Under the pieces are notes generated by a model, which worked only from the letters and a program-made list of their open reading frames with translations, was not told the DNA's origin and ran no database searches. From contig CAMVIM010000005.1 of the NCBI GenBank assembly GCA_947167515.1, positions 1 through 64,000 of the forward strand: a DNA stretch of 64,000 nucleotides, written 5' to 3'. Source of the DNA: an uncultured Prevotellaceae bacterium. GTDB taxonomy: Bacteria; Bacteroidota; Bacteroidia; Bacteroidales; Bacteroidaceae. Below are positions 33,192 to 41,772 of this stretch, piece after piece. Each line of letters opens with the position of its first letter. Within the stretch, counting starts at the first letter, position 1. Position numbers and translations under genes: made by a program.

Positions 33192-34646
33192 ATGAAACAT
33201 CTACGCAACATACTGGCAGTCAGCACACTGATGATGGCTGCAACCACATCGGCACAAACGGGTCAACCTTACATCCACGACCCCTCAACCTTGGCCGAGT
33301 GTGATGGAAAATACTACACCTTTGGCACAGGCAGTGGTGGCCTGATTTCAGAGGACGGCTGGAGTTGGAAGGGTGGAGCAGTGCGTCCTGGTGGCGGTGC
33401 AGCTCCCGATGTGCTGAAACTGGGTGACCGTTATCTGGTCATCTATGGAGCCACGGGTGGTGGCTTGGGTGGCGGACACAATGGCCGCATTCTCACCATG
33501 TGGAACAAGACACTTGACCCCAATTCTCCCGACTTCAAGTATTCAGAAGCCATTGAGGTGGCAGCCTCCGATGGATTGGAAGATAATGATGCCATTGACC
33601 CAGGGTTGCTGCTCGACCCGGCAACTGGTCGTTTGTGGGTGAGTTATGGCACTTATTTCGGCAACATCCGCCTCATCGAACTCGACCCCAAGACAGGAGA
33701 GCGTGTGAAAGGCAATGAGCCGCTCGACATTGCCATCGACTGCGAGGCAACCGACCTCATTGAACGCAATGGCTGGTATTACTTGTTAGGCACACATGGC
33801 ACCTGCTGCGATGGGGTGAACTCCACCTATAATATAGTGGTGGGGCGTTCACGTCAAGTGACAGGCCCATACGTGGACAATGTGGGGCGTGACATGTTCC
33901 ATGGTGGTGGCAAGATGGTGATTGCTGCTGGCGATCGTGTGTGTGGCCCTGGCCACTTCGGACGCACCATCATCGACGAAGGCGTGGAAGTGATGTCTTG
34001 CCACTATGAAGCCGATTTCGATTGGAGCGGACGCAGTGTGTTGGGCATTCGTCCTTTGCTTTGGAAGAATGATTGGCCCGTGGCAGGCGACCGCTTCAAA
34101 GAAGGGGTCTATGAGATTGAATCAGAACGTCGTGGCTATGCCTTAGAGCTGGCTGTTGACTTTGTGCGTATGGCGCAACAGCGTGAACGCTTCTGGGATA
34201 TGGATTTGACGAAGCCTGTGACCCCTATTCCCAATCAGACGTTGGAAGAGGTGATGGACACATGGCCAAAGGATTGCATTGGTGTGCGCACAGGTGATTA
34301 CATGTTCCGTCCTCATCAGCGTTGGGCCATCACCGCAGTGCCTGAAGCAGGAGGCTATCTGAGCAATCCTTACTTCAAAATCACCATCGCGGGGACAGAG
34401 CGCGCCCTTGCAGCCACAAAAGAACTGGAGCTGACCTCCGTGCCTCAATTCACAGGTGCTCCAGAGCAGCTTTGGCGCATCGAACAGCTCACCGATGGCA
34501 CTTTCCGTATCATGCCCAAGCAGATTCCGGGTCAAGAAGGCCTTAACAAACATTATGTGATCTATTCGGCTGGTGACAGTACCCCAACATTGGCTGAATA
34601 CGATTTCCATAGCGACAATTCCAAATGGAATTTCCGTAATCATTGA
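33192..34646 (+). CDS. Glycoside hydrolase family 43, arabinanase-like
   Basis: A 484-aa exported protein. The N-terminal GH43 domain has Asp30 (YIHDPSTL), Asp136 (NDAIDPGLLLD) and Glu185 (DCEATDLIERNGWYYL) as the expected catalytic set. HGTCCDG and FGRTIIDEG also resemble endo-arabinanases. The C-terminal about 130 residues (from HQRWAITAVPEAGGY) repeat RW/LWRI motifs suggestive of a ricin-like beta-trefoil that binds sugar. A terminator follows. Together with the upstream GH43 it suggests arabinan or arabinoxylan use. Confidence 0.88.
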   Translation: MKHLRNILAVSTLMMAATTSAQTGQPYIHDPSTLAECDGKYYTFGTGSGGLISEDGWSWKGGAVRPGGGAAPDVLKLGDRYLVIYGATGGGLGGGHNGRILTMWNKTLDPNSPDFKYSEAIEVAASDGLEDNDAIDPGLLLDPATGRLWVSYGTYFGNIRLIELDPKTGERVKGNEPLDIAIDCEATDLIERNGWYYLLGTHGTCCDGVNSTYNIVVGRSRQVTGPYVDNVGRDMFHGGGKMVIAAGDRVCGPGHFGRTIIDEGVEVMSCHYEADFDWSGRSVLGIRPLLWKNDWPVAGDRFKEGVYEIESERRGYALELAVDFVRMAQQRERFWDMDLTKPVTPIPNQTLEEVMDTWPKDCIGVRTGDYMFRPHQRWAITAVPEAGGYLSNPYFKITIAGTERALAATKELELTSVPQFTGAPEQLWRIEQLTDGTFRIMPKQIPGQEGLNKHYVIYSAGDSTPTLAEYDFHSDNSKWNFRNH

Positions 34647-34652
34647 TGGAAG

Positions 34653-34704
34653 GAAAAAAAGAGGCCACAAGTTGAAGGTTCATTCAATTTGTGGCCTCTT
34701 TTTT
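34653..34704 (+). terminator. Terminator of the GH43 operon
   Basis: GAGGCCACAA (34661-34670) pairs with TTGTGGCCTC (34689-34698), flanked by an A-run and followed by TTTTTT. Confidence 0.85.
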
Positions 34705-34778
34705 CTTCTTTTTGCTCTTTTTTCATGTTCGAAGGAAGATATTTCTGAATCTTTTCTCTTTAATTATGAAAAAACACA

Positions 34779-34786
34779 TACCTTTG
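34779..34786 (+). promoter_or_regulatory. -7 element for the PTS IIC-kduI operon
   Basis: TACCTTTG, a full TAnnTTTG match, 30 bases before the ATG at 34817. Confidence 0.5.
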
Positions 34787-34816
34787 TGAAAATTTCTCTA
34801 ATTTACTAACTAATAT

Positions 34817-36253
34817 ATGGAACAAGTTTTTACTTACATCATCCAACTGGGTGCATCGGTCATGATGCCGATTCTCTTCACCATCATTGGTTTGTGCATT
34901 GGCATGAAGTTTGGCAAATCGCTCAAGAGCGGTCTCTATGTAGGTGTCGGCTTTGTAGGCCTTGGCATCGTGACTGCACTGCTCACCACCAACTTCAACA
35001 CGCCGCTTGACGACATCTCCAAGATTTTCGACCTCGACTTGAAGGTCTTCGATATGGGATGGCCAGCAGCCGCTGCTGTGGCCTACAACACGGCGGTGGG
35101 TGCGCTGATTATTCCCATCTGTCTGGGCATCAATTTCTTGTTGCTCGTCACCAAGTGCACACGCACCGTGAACATCGACCTCTGGAACTATTGGCATTTC
35201 GCCTTTATCGGTGCGGTGGCATATTTCGTGATGGATCAGAGCATGTTATGGGGCTATTTCGCCGCCATCGTGTGCTACATCATCACACTGGTCATGGCCG
35301 ACCTCACAGCCAAAAAGTTCCAGGGATATTATGAGAAGATGGATGGCATTTCTATTCCGCAACCCTTCGTGCAGAGCTTCACTCCCTTCGCCATCGGCAT
35401 CAACTGGTTGCTCGACCGCATTCCAGGCTTCTCCAAGCTGGACATTGATGCAGAAGGCATGAAGAAGAAGTTTGGTGTGTTGGGCGAACCCATTGTGCTG
35501 GGTGTGATTGTGGGTGCGCTGATTGGAGCGTTTGCCCACTTCGACCATTTCTCCAACTTCAGTGCATACGCAGCGGGATTCGACACTACGACCGATGCCG
35601 TGATGAGCATCGTGAAGTCAGTGCTCTTCCTCGGCGTGACGATGGGTGCCGTGATGGAACTCATCCCCCGCATCACGAAACTTTTCATCGACGGCCTCAT
35701 GCCCATCTCGGAGAAGACACAGGAGGTGGTGAAGAAGAAGTTCAAGGGCAAGAAAGTGTATATCGGCATGTCGCCCGCTCTGGTCATTGGTCATCCCACC
35801 ACGCTGGTTGTATCGCTGTTGCTTATTCCTGTGACACTCATCGTGGCCATTGTGCTGCCTGGCAACCAGTTCCTGCCCCTCGCATCGTTGGCCGGCATGT
35901 TCTACGTATTCGTGATGGTGTTGCCTTATACGAAGGGTAATGTGGTGAAAACCTTCATCGTTGGCCTCGTGGCACTCACCATCGGCCTTTATTTCGTCAC
36001 CGACATGGCTGGTTGGTTCACACAAGCAGCCAACACTGTGTTTGAACAGACAGGCGACAAGTCGGCCAAGATTCCCGACGGCTTCCAGGCTGGTGCCCTC
36101 GACTTTGCCTCTTCACTCTTTGGCTGGACCATCTACAAAGCCGTGGAGAGCCTCCAGTGGATAGGCATGGGTGTGCTGACCCTCATCACGGTGGTCATGG
36201 TGGTGTGGAACCGCATGCGCATCGTGAAAGAAGAAAAGGAAACTCAAAAATAA
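34817..36253 (+). CDS. Galactitol-type PTS IIC permease (orphan)
   Basis: A 478-aa inner-membrane protein with about ten hydrophobic helices and features of the galactitol EIIC family: PILFTIIGLCIGMKFGKSLKSGL, NTPLDDISKIFDLDLKVFDMGWPAAAAVAYNT, SPALVIGHPTT. Normally such a subunit carries sugar across the membrane while IIA and IIB phosphorylate it. No IIA, IIB, HPr or EI gene lies in the window, and Bacteroidetes usually lack a sugar PTS. It may therefore work as a facilitator or secondary carrier. It is followed 12 bases later by kduI, which points to hexuronate-derived sugars. Confidence 0.85.
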   Translation: MEQVFTYIIQLGASVMMPILFTIIGLCIGMKFGKSLKSGLYVGVGFVGLGIVTALLTTNFNTPLDDISKIFDLDLKVFDMGWPAAAAVAYNTAVGALIIPICLGINFLLLVTKCTRTVNIDLWNYWHFAFIGAVAYFVMDQSMLWGYFAAIVCYIITLVMADLTAKKFQGYYEKMDGISIPQPFVQSFTPFAIGINWLLDRIPGFSKLDIDAEGMKKKFGVLGEPIVLGVIVGALIGAFAHFDHFSNFSAYAAGFDTTTDAVMSIVKSVLFLGVTMGAVMELIPRITKLFIDGLMPISEKTQEVVKKKFKGKKVYIGMSPALVIGHPTTLVVSLLLIPVTLIVAIVLPGNQFLPLASLAGMFYVFVMVLPYTKGNVVKTFIVGLVALTIGLYFVTDMAGWFTQAANTVFEQTGDKSAKIPDGFQAGALDFASSLFGWTIYKAVESLQWIGMGVLTLITVVMVVWNRMRIVKEEKETQK

Positions 36254-36265
36254 ACATCATTATCT

Positions 36266-37252
36266 ATGAAGAAGACTGTTTTAAGTTTTGCCCTCATGAT
36301 GGGCGCATTGAGCATGTCTGCTCAGATGCATGTGAACTTTCAGAAGGCTTGCCATCCTGAAGATGTGAAGCACTACGACACACAAACCATCCGTGACCGC
36401 TTCGTGATGGAGAAAGTGATGGCTCCCGATGAAATCAACCTCACGTATTCGATGTACGACCGCTTCATTTTCGGCGGTGCCATGCCTGTTACCAAAGATT
36501 TGAAGTTGGAAACCTTCCCGGAACTTCGTGCCGAGTACTTCATGCGCAACCGCGAGCTTGGAATCATCAACACTGGTGGTGATGGTGTCGTAATCGTTGA
36601 CGGACAAGAGTATCCTCTTGGTTATAGCGAAGCACTCTACGTGGGTCGTGGTTGGCTCGGCAAAGACAAGCAGGGCAAGGACAGCGACACCAACAAGGAA
36701 GTCATCTTCCGTTCCAAAGACCCGCAGAAACCAGCCAAGTTCTACCTCAACTCCGCCACTGCCCACAAGCACTACAAGACCCAGTGGGTGACGCTTGATG
36801 GTCGCAAGAACGGCAAGGTTCAAAGCCTCAAGGCCACCATCATCGGCACTAAGGAAAAGCCTCTCGGCACCAAGGCAGAGTCAAACCTTCGCACCATCAA
36901 CCAGCTTATCGTCAACACTTCACTCGAAGAAGGTCCGTGTCAGCTCCAGATGGGCTTGACTCAGTTGCAGGAAGGAAGCGTGTGGAACACAATGCCTCCC
37001 CACACCCATGGTCGTCGCATCGAGGCTTACTACTACTTCAATCTGCCCGAAGGTCAGACCATCAGCCACGTGATGGGCGAGCCACAGGAAAGCCGCATCG
37101 TTTGGTTGCACAACGAGCAAGCCATCATGTCGCCCGAGTGGTCCATCCACGCTGCATCTGCCACCTACTACTACACTTTCATCTGGGGTATGGCAGGCGA
37201 AAACCTCGACTACAACGACAAAGATGTCATCAAGGTCACCGACCTGAAGTAA
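36266..37252 (+). CDS. kduI: KduI-type uronate isomerase with signal peptide
   Basis: KduI interconverts 5-dehydro-4-deoxy-D-glucuronate and 3-deoxy-D-glycero-2,5-hexodiulosonate during pectin breakdown. Family motifs: [42 protein letters not shown] and the metal cupin [16 protein letters not shown] with a later His in WSIHAASAT. Standard KduI has about 278 residues and is cytoplasmic. This one has 328, with a clear signal peptide ([20 protein letters not shown]) and insertions around [13 protein letters not shown]. It would act in the periplasm, before uptake through the IIC protein. Confidence 0.88.
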   Translation: MKKTVLSFALMMGALSMSAQMHVNFQKACHPEDVKHYDTQTIRDRFVMEKVMAPDEINLTYSMYDRFIFGGAMPVTKDLKLETFPELRAEYFMRNRELGIINTGGDGVVIVDGQEYPLGYSEALYVGRGWLGKDKQGKDSDTNKEVIFRSKDPQKPAKFYLNSATAHKHYKTQWVTLDGRKNGKVQSLKATIIGTKEKPLGTKAESNLRTINQLIVNTSLEEGPCQLQMGLTQLQEGSVWNTMPPHTHGRRIEAYYYFNLPEGQTISHVMGEPQESRIVWLHNEQAIMSPEWSIHAASATYYYTFIWGMAGENLDYNDKDVIKVTDLK

Positions 37253-37333
37253 TGGCAGAATAGATTGCAAACGAAAAAGGTAAAACACTCACTATAGACG
37301 AGACAATTTAGAATAGGTTTTTGTTTCTTGGCT

Positions 37334-37375
37334 AACAAGGCATCTTTTGTGATAATGCACAAAGGATGCCTTGTT
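37334..37375 (+). terminator. Terminator after kduI
   Basis: AACAAGGCATC...TTGTG pairs with CACAAAGGATGCCTTGTT across a 5-7-base loop. The T-run after it is weak (TTGTTTGTTATT). Confidence 0.6.
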
Positions 37376-37579
37376 TGTTATTGCCCAAATTGTCTCACTC
37401 GTCGTTTCTTGATCCTCGTACTCGTACCTCCTTATCATCTTACTCGTCTCTTCTGAACTATTTAGCCTTGCAATAAAAATTGGAAAATACAGAGATAGCT
37501 GTTGTTTCACATCATGGCAAAGATTACATCTCGCTTACAGATATGGCTAATGGCAAGCAAAGCGAAAGTCGGGCCTCTT
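37376..37579. other. Gene-free spacer
   Basis: AT-rich DNA without a supported gene; the repeat element at 37580-37775 follows. Base composition drops in G+C from here to about 55 kb. Confidence 0.5.
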
Positions 37580-37775
37580 CCATCTCCACCGCTGCAAAGA
37601 TAGCGCATCCACTTCACTCTTGCAAGCATATCAACTAAAATTCTAAACTTTGAGTTACAAAATTCAAACTTTGAGTTCTAAAACTCAAACCTTGATTTCT
37701 GCAACTCAAACTTTAGATTTGAAGTGCAGCTTCCACACACCCTGTTGTGAATGTGCCGTGAACTTAGTTGTCTGT
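37580..37775. repeat. Intergenic repeat element, copy 1, with a 21-bp array
   Basis: Four units beginning AAACTTTGAG (or AAACCTTGAT, AAACTTTAGA) start at 37645, 37666, 37687 and 37708, exactly 21 bp apart. Each contains palindromic AACTCAAACTTTGAGTT. The flanks ATCTCCACCGCTGCAAAGAT, GCGCATCCAC, CATATCAACT and GAAGTG recur around the related array at 61925, partly in swapped order. Confidence 0.8.
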
Positions 37776-37906
37776 ATGCCGTATTTGTTGTGATTGACAT
37801 CCTTGTATCCTACAGTTTGATACGAATATCATGTTCTTATTATAATCTCAAATGACTCTTGTGATCGTACAAAGGTTTCTTTGTTTATTAAGAATGATGA
37901 GTACTT

Positions 37907-37944
37907 CTTGTTTACATTTTTGCTTTTAGAGGTATATATAAGTG
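37907..37944 (+). promoter_or_regulatory. Shared island promoter motif, site A
   Basis: CTTGTTTACATTTTTGC, then GGTATATATAAGTG, with the same spacing as sites B (45355) and C (49374). It lies 25 bases before the hypothetical gene at 37969. Confidence 0.65.
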
Positions 37945-37968
37945 AGTATTCATCTAATTCTTAAATGT

Positions 37969-38547
37969 ATGGAAACAAGAAATGTGACAAAGAAAAGAAG
38001 GGCAAAGACCTTCGGGCAGCAAGAACGGTATCATGCTGTGACGAAATCAATCTTCCATGAAAGATTGAAGGGTGCATGCAACACATGGTTGCGCAACATT
38101 GACATTACAATGGCTGTTCCTAAATTAGTCAGAAAGGTTCGTCGAATCGTAGAAAAGCGAATGTGCCAGACCTATCATAAACAGCACAGGACGGCCTTTC
38201 ATAATTGTGGTAATAAAAGTCGACACAACATGAAACGAGCAGTGTCTTACGAGTTGTTTATTATGGGACAGGTGGAGAATGTGCATCAACAAAGTCGTGG
38301 GGATTCTACTCATTGGAAACGTAGACATGATCCAAACACGGGGAGAGTCGTGTTTAAGAAGAAACACGGTTATAATACGGTGGAAGAGGCAAAGGCACAG
38401 GCTATTCAACTTGTGAAAGACAATCCTTGGTGCGAAAAGGCTGTTAGTGTTTATAAATGTGCTTATTGTCATAAGTACCATATAGGACATGAAAGTAGTC
38501 TAACAACAAACTCGATTTTACAAATCCAGCCCCTTGCAACAGCATAA
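37969..38547 (+). CDS. Hypothetical basic protein with CxxC ending
   Basis: A 192-aa strongly basic protein (start at 37969, METRNVTKKRRAK; an in-frame ATG at 37942 lies inside the promoter motif). The C-terminal part VYKCAYCHKYHIGHE looks like half of a zinc ribbon of the type seen in small phage and plasmid proteins. The middle has YNTVEEAKAQA. Many Arg/Lys/His residues suggest nucleic-acid binding. No family recognised. It is the first gene of the AT-rich island. Confidence 0.6.
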   Translation: METRNVTKKRRAKTFGQQERYHAVTKSIFHERLKGACNTWLRNIDITMAVPKLVRKVRRIVEKRMCQTYHKQHRTAFHNCGNKSRHNMKRAVSYELFIMGQVENVHQQSRGDSTHWKRRHDPNTGRVVFKKKHGYNTVEEAKAQAIQLVKDNPWCEKAVSVYKCAYCHKYHIGHESSLTTNSILQIQPLATA

Positions 38548-38604
38548 TAAGGTTCTGATAGTGAAAAAACAAATTGTTTTTCATTCTTTCAACCAAATAT
38601 TTAC

Positions 38605-38612
38605 TACTTTTG
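38605..38612 (+). promoter_or_regulatory. -7 element for the caspase-sigma operon
   Basis: TACTTTTG, a TAnnTTTG match, 18 bases before the caspase ATG. No good -33 element at the usual distance. Confidence 0.4.
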
Positions 38613-38630
38613 TCATAAAATAGATGTGAG

Positions 38631-39518
38631 ATGAATAGATTCTTTCTCATATTAGCTTTCGTGTTGGCATTTCCCATTCTGGGTAATGCTCAACGAAAAC
38701 GTGCTTTTCTGGTGGGTATTTCAACCTATAAGACTCATGGGTATAAGGTTTGGGGTAATATACATGGGGCAGAAGACATTGCCTTGTTGACTCCAGAACT
38801 GAAAAAGAAGGGATTCAAGGCTTCTGACATCGTGACCATTTTGAATGAACAAGCCACTTGTCATAATATCCTCTCGTCTTTAGATGAATTCATCAAAACG
38901 ACACACAAAAATGATTTGGTTTATATCCATTTCTCTTGTCATGGCCAACCTATCGAAGATGGGTTGAATGGTTATTCGAAAGATGAAAAGGATGGATGGG
39001 ACGAGGCATTAGTTCCGATTGATGCGGGGAAAGCGTATGGCGTTAATGACTATCAAGGTGAAAACCATATTACAGATGATACCCTTAACATCTATATGGA
39101 GAGGCTCCGTAAGAAAATAGGGGCAAAGGGGATGCTTTATGTGGCGATGGATGCCTGTCATGCAGGGGAAATATCTCGTAAGGGGTTGGAAACAATACGT
39201 GGTACAAATGAAGGTTTTACAAAAAATGGGATCAAATATAATCCTCCTATCAGTAATGTGAAGCATTATCCTTTGAAAAAATCTCCAGAATTGTCGCCTG
39301 CGATGTTTATTGAGGCATGCCAATCTCGTGAACGTAATACAGAGGTTCGAATAGGTGGAAAAGAATATGGTGCGTTGTCATACAATATATATCAAGCTCT
39401 TAGAAATATGGAATCTTTTGGCAATAAGGATTCTCTATTGTTTAAGAACAAGATTGAAGCCTCGACAAAAGAGAAAGGGCGTTGGCCTCGTACTCAAACA
39501 TTAGTAATAGAAAGATAA
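38631..39518 (+). CDS. Exported caspase-like cysteine protease (peptidase C14)
   Basis: A 295-aa protein with a signal peptide (MNRFFLILAFVLAFPILGNA). The p20-like caspase fold is clear: KRAFLVGISTY, the catalytic His104 in YIHFSCHGQ and Cys176 in YVAMDACHAGE, and the substrate-pocket region FIEACQSRE. Metacaspases of this type usually cleave after Arg or Lys. The signal peptide places it in the periplasm. It is followed 7 bases later by a sigma factor and an overlapping membrane protein, so proteolysis and transcription appear linked. The target is unknown. Confidence 0.9.
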   Translation: MNRFFLILAFVLAFPILGNAQRKRAFLVGISTYKTHGYKVWGNIHGAEDIALLTPELKKKGFKASDIVTILNEQATCHNILSSLDEFIKTTHKNDLVYIHFSCHGQPIEDGLNGYSKDEKDGWDEALVPIDAGKAYGVNDYQGENHITDDTLNIYMERLRKKIGAKGMLYVAMDACHAGEISRKGLETIRGTNEGFTKNGIKYNPPISNVKHYPLKKSPELSPAMFIEACQSRERNTEVRIGGKEYGALSYNIYQALRNMESFGNKDSLLFKNKIEASTKEKGRWPRTQTLVIER

Positions 39519-39525
39519 CAGAAAT

Positions 39526-40107
39526 ATGGATAGAACAAGGGAAAGCGCATTCAGTAAGTTCAAAAAAGACAACGAAAGAAAGACTGTAAGTTGGCTTAAA
39601 TATAAGTATTCTGTTTTATCAGAAGAAAAGATTGAGGGTATTATTCAGAAATCGTATGATGTGTTATATATGAGTATAAAAAACTGGGAAATAATAGAGG
39701 ATTACTATCCTTATTTCCTGAAGACATGTAAGAACTTTTCTTTGAAAGCTATAAACGAACAGAGAACACATCCTGTCTTGCGATATGATGAATCTGTTTT
39801 CGAACTTGATGACGAAGAACAAAAACAAAATTTCGTTACAGAAACTCAAATAACCACTGTCATTCGTGCTACAGAAGAGAACGAAAGCGATACTGCAGAG
39901 AAAAAGGAACTGGTTCATCGGACACTTGATAAGATGGCAACGAGATGCAAAGAACTACTTTGGAGTTACTACGCCGATGAACTAAGTTGGTCAACCATTG
40001 CTGGATTATATGGCTTGAAGAATGCGAATTCTGCAAAGACTGCGGCATCCAGATGCCGTCAGACATTTAAAGAAAAATACACCCAAATTAAAAGCATTTA
40101 TGGATAA
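39526..40107 (+). CDS. Sigma-70 family (ECF-like) RNA polymerase sigma factor
   Basis: A 193-aa protein with a sigma-2-like helical region (FSKFKKDNERKTVSWLKYKY to NFSLKAINEQR). After an acidic linker comes a C-terminal helix-turn-helix, DKMATRCKELLWSYYADELSWSTIAGLYGLKNANSAKTAASRCRQTF, typical of region 4. The sequence is divergent from housekeeping ECF factors. The stop overlaps the start of the next gene by 8 bases, a usual arrangement for sigma/anti-sigma pairs. Promoters A, B and C are candidate targets. Confidence 0.82.
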   Translation: MDRTRESAFSKFKKDNERKTVSWLKYKYSVLSEEKIEGIIQKSYDVLYMSIKNWEIIEDYYPYFLKTCKNFSLKAINEQRTHPVLRYDESVFELDDEEQKQNFVTETQITTVIRATEENESDTAEKKELVHRTLDKMATRCKELLWSYYADELSWSTIAGLYGLKNANSAKTAASRCRQTFKEKYTQIKSIYG

Positions 40108-40750
40108 AATAGATAATAGCGAAAGAATAGACCGTTTCTTCAGAGAACAAATGAGTTTGGAGGAAAGGAATACCTTCTTGGAAGATTTGAAAAATGACAA
40201 GGAATTACGAGAAGAAGCACAAATTACAGCTTTACTCATCCAAGAATTGAAAGAGGAACGTTCAAAACAAGAGCAGGAGATAGCCCAAGAAATCAGAATG
40301 GCTAAATCTTCTAAAAACCCCAAAAGAATTATTTATTGGGTGGGTTCTATTGCCGCAATGTTCATACTCATCTTTGGCTCTGTTCGTTTCTACCAAATCA
40401 AGCAAATGGATAATCTTTTCAACGAGTATTATTCACCTTATGAATCGCAGGGAATGTCACGAGGTGGAGATGATGATGTGGAGAAGGAACTTGCCAATTT
40501 GTTTAATCAAATAGAAACAGAAGAGGATGTTGCTCCAACTCTCCAGAAACTGCAATCCATTTATGATAAAATAGATTCTGAATATGAATACAGTTTATAT
40601 GCAGATGATATTAGTTGGTATTTGGCTTTAGGATATATCAAAGTTCATGATATAGAAAAGGCAAGTCGTATCCTTCATGCTATTCATGTAGATGATGATG
40701 AATCTGAATTTGGACAAAAAGTAAAGGAATTATTGAAAGAATTAGAATAA
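40100..40750 (+). CDS. Single-pass membrane protein, anti-sigma candidate
   Basis: A 216-aa protein (start at 40100, MDKIDNSERIDRFFREQMS, overlapping the sigma gene). Residues 1-75 form a soluble helical domain containing FLEDLKNDKELREEA, which resembles the N-terminus of Bacteroidetes anti-sigma proteins. A single membrane helix follows (about 80-98, IIYWVGSIAAMFILIFGSV). The rest is an acidic domain of about 115 residues with TPR-like helices, predicted to be periplasmic. I infer that it holds the sigma factor at the membrane, with the outer domain exposed to the caspase and CHAT proteases. No anti-sigma family assignment is certain. Confidence 0.65.
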   Translation: MDKIDNSERIDRFFREQMSLEERNTFLEDLKNDKELREEAQITALLIQELKEERSKQEQEIAQEIRMAKSSKNPKRIIYWVGSIAAMFILIFGSVRFYQIKQMDNLFNEYYSPYESQGMSRGGDDDVEKELANLFNQIETEEDVAPTLQKLQSIYDKIDSEYEYSLYADDISWYLALGYIKVHDIEKASRILHAIHVDDDESEFGQKVKELLKELE

Positions 40751-40763
40751 AAGTAGAAAAAGG

Positions 40764-40794
40764 TTGTATAATTACAAAGAAGTGGGTATCTTTG
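40764..40794 (+). promoter_or_regulatory. Promoter of the DUF3990 trio
   Basis: TTG (40764-40766), 20 bases, TATCTTTG (40787-40794): a good -33/-7 match. Transcription would start near 40800, just before the ATG at 40814. Confidence 0.65.
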
Positions 40795-40813
40795 TACCCA
40801 AACAAAGAAAGTC

Positions 40814-41092
40814 ATGTGTAAGATAGAAAAAGTTTTGCGGACAAAAAGAGCATCCATCCCGGCTTTGCAACCCCAGAAGGGTGGCAAACCCATGTCTGTG
40901 AATCAAATCAGATACAATACGGACATGGTGTTTTCTGTTGCAAAGAAACTGGAAATCCCATTGGATGAAGCTATTGACAAGATGGTGAGGAATGGAGGGA
41001 TGAGAACATTGAACAACTCTTATCGAAAAAGAAAAAGTGTAAGTAGTTCTTCCATCGTAAAAGAAATCAGTTCGGAAATAGGAGGAGTATGA
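40814..41092 (+). CDS. Small protein, first gene of a toxin-antitoxin-like trio
   Basis: A 92-aa basic protein. The part from about residue 27 (MSVNQIRYNTDMVFSVAKKLEIPLDEAIDKMVRNGG) looks like the helical N-terminus of small antitoxin-like partners found with DUF3990 proteins. The tail is Ser/Lys-rich. The promoter supports the start at 40814. The stop overlaps the next start (ATGA). Function is inferred only from position. Confidence 0.55.
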   Translation: MCKIEKVLRTKRASIPALQPQKGGKPMSVNQIRYNTDMVFSVAKKLEIPLDEAIDKMVRNGGMRTLNNSYRKRKSVSSSSIVKEISSEIGGV

Positions 41093-41553
41093 AGTTGTTT
41101 CATGGAACAGATAAAACCTTTACAGTGCCAGATTTGAATGTGGCACGGGCAAATACGGATTTTGGAAAAGGTTTCTATTTGACAGAAAATGAAAGTGCAG
41201 CTCAAGACTGGGTGAGAGGGCGAGAAGTACAAAACGTCAATACTTACGAACTGACATTGGAGGAGATACCTACATGTAAAATCCGTATCAAACGTTATGA
41301 AGCAGATGAGCAATGGGCAAGGTTTGTATATAACAATAGGAAGGGGAAAATAAAGAAAGGCGATTCTTCCGACATTGTTATTGGTCCAATTGCTGATAAT
41401 GGATTGAATAAGTTGTTTGATAAGATAGACCGTAAAGAAGCGTCATTTGAAGAAATTGCCCCACAATTGAAGTTGATAAAATTTAAGGCTTTACAGTTTT
41501 GCTTCAAGACAGAAGCCGCCATTAAATTGTTGGAATATGCCAAAGGAAAGTAG
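41089..41553 (+). CDS. DUF3990 protein, ADP-ribosyltransferase-like toxin candidate
   Basis: A 154-aa protein beginning MKLFHGTDKTF and containing GKGFYLTENESAAQDWVRGR. The FHGT...GFYLT pattern matches DUF3990, a domain resembling ADP-ribosyltransferase folds and found in toxin-antitoxin-like pairs. SSDIVIGPIADN follows as in the family. It overlaps the small genes on both sides, so the three are translationally coupled. Toxicity and the target are unknown. Confidence 0.75.
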   Translation: MKLFHGTDKTFTVPDLNVARANTDFGKGFYLTENESAAQDWVRGREVQNVNTYELTLEEIPTCKIRIKRYEADEQWARFVYNNRKGKIKKGDSSDIVIGPIADNGLNKLFDKIDRKEASFEEIAPQLKLIKFKALQFCFKTEAAIKLLEYAKGK

Positions 41554-41752
41554 CAAAGAGACTTTGATGAAAATTCAGATGAATTCCATGCTGAATTATT
41601 TGATTAGAGAGTGCCAGTATTCTTATGCTGATGCTCTCCAGTTGGTTTTGGCATCAGACACCTATCACAGACTGGTAGAAAATGACATGTATATGAACCA
41701 AGGTACCATGTATGTGTTGGATGACTTGAAACAAGAAGTGGGATGCATTTAA
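41537..41752 (+). CDS. Small DUF3791-like partner protein
   Basis: A 71-aa acidic protein with YLIRECQYSYADALQLVLASDTYHRL and MYVLDDLKQEV. This resembles short proteins (DUF3791-like) that accompany DUF3990 genes and are thought to be antitoxins. It overlaps the DUF3990 gene by 17 bases. An internal ATG at 41567 or 41588 could be the true start. Confidence 0.6.
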   Translation: MPKESSKETLMKIQMNSMLNYLIRECQYSYADALQLVLASDTYHRLVENDMYMNQGTMYVLDDLKQEVGCI

Positions 41753-41772
41753 TCCTTATGTATTAGAGAAAT

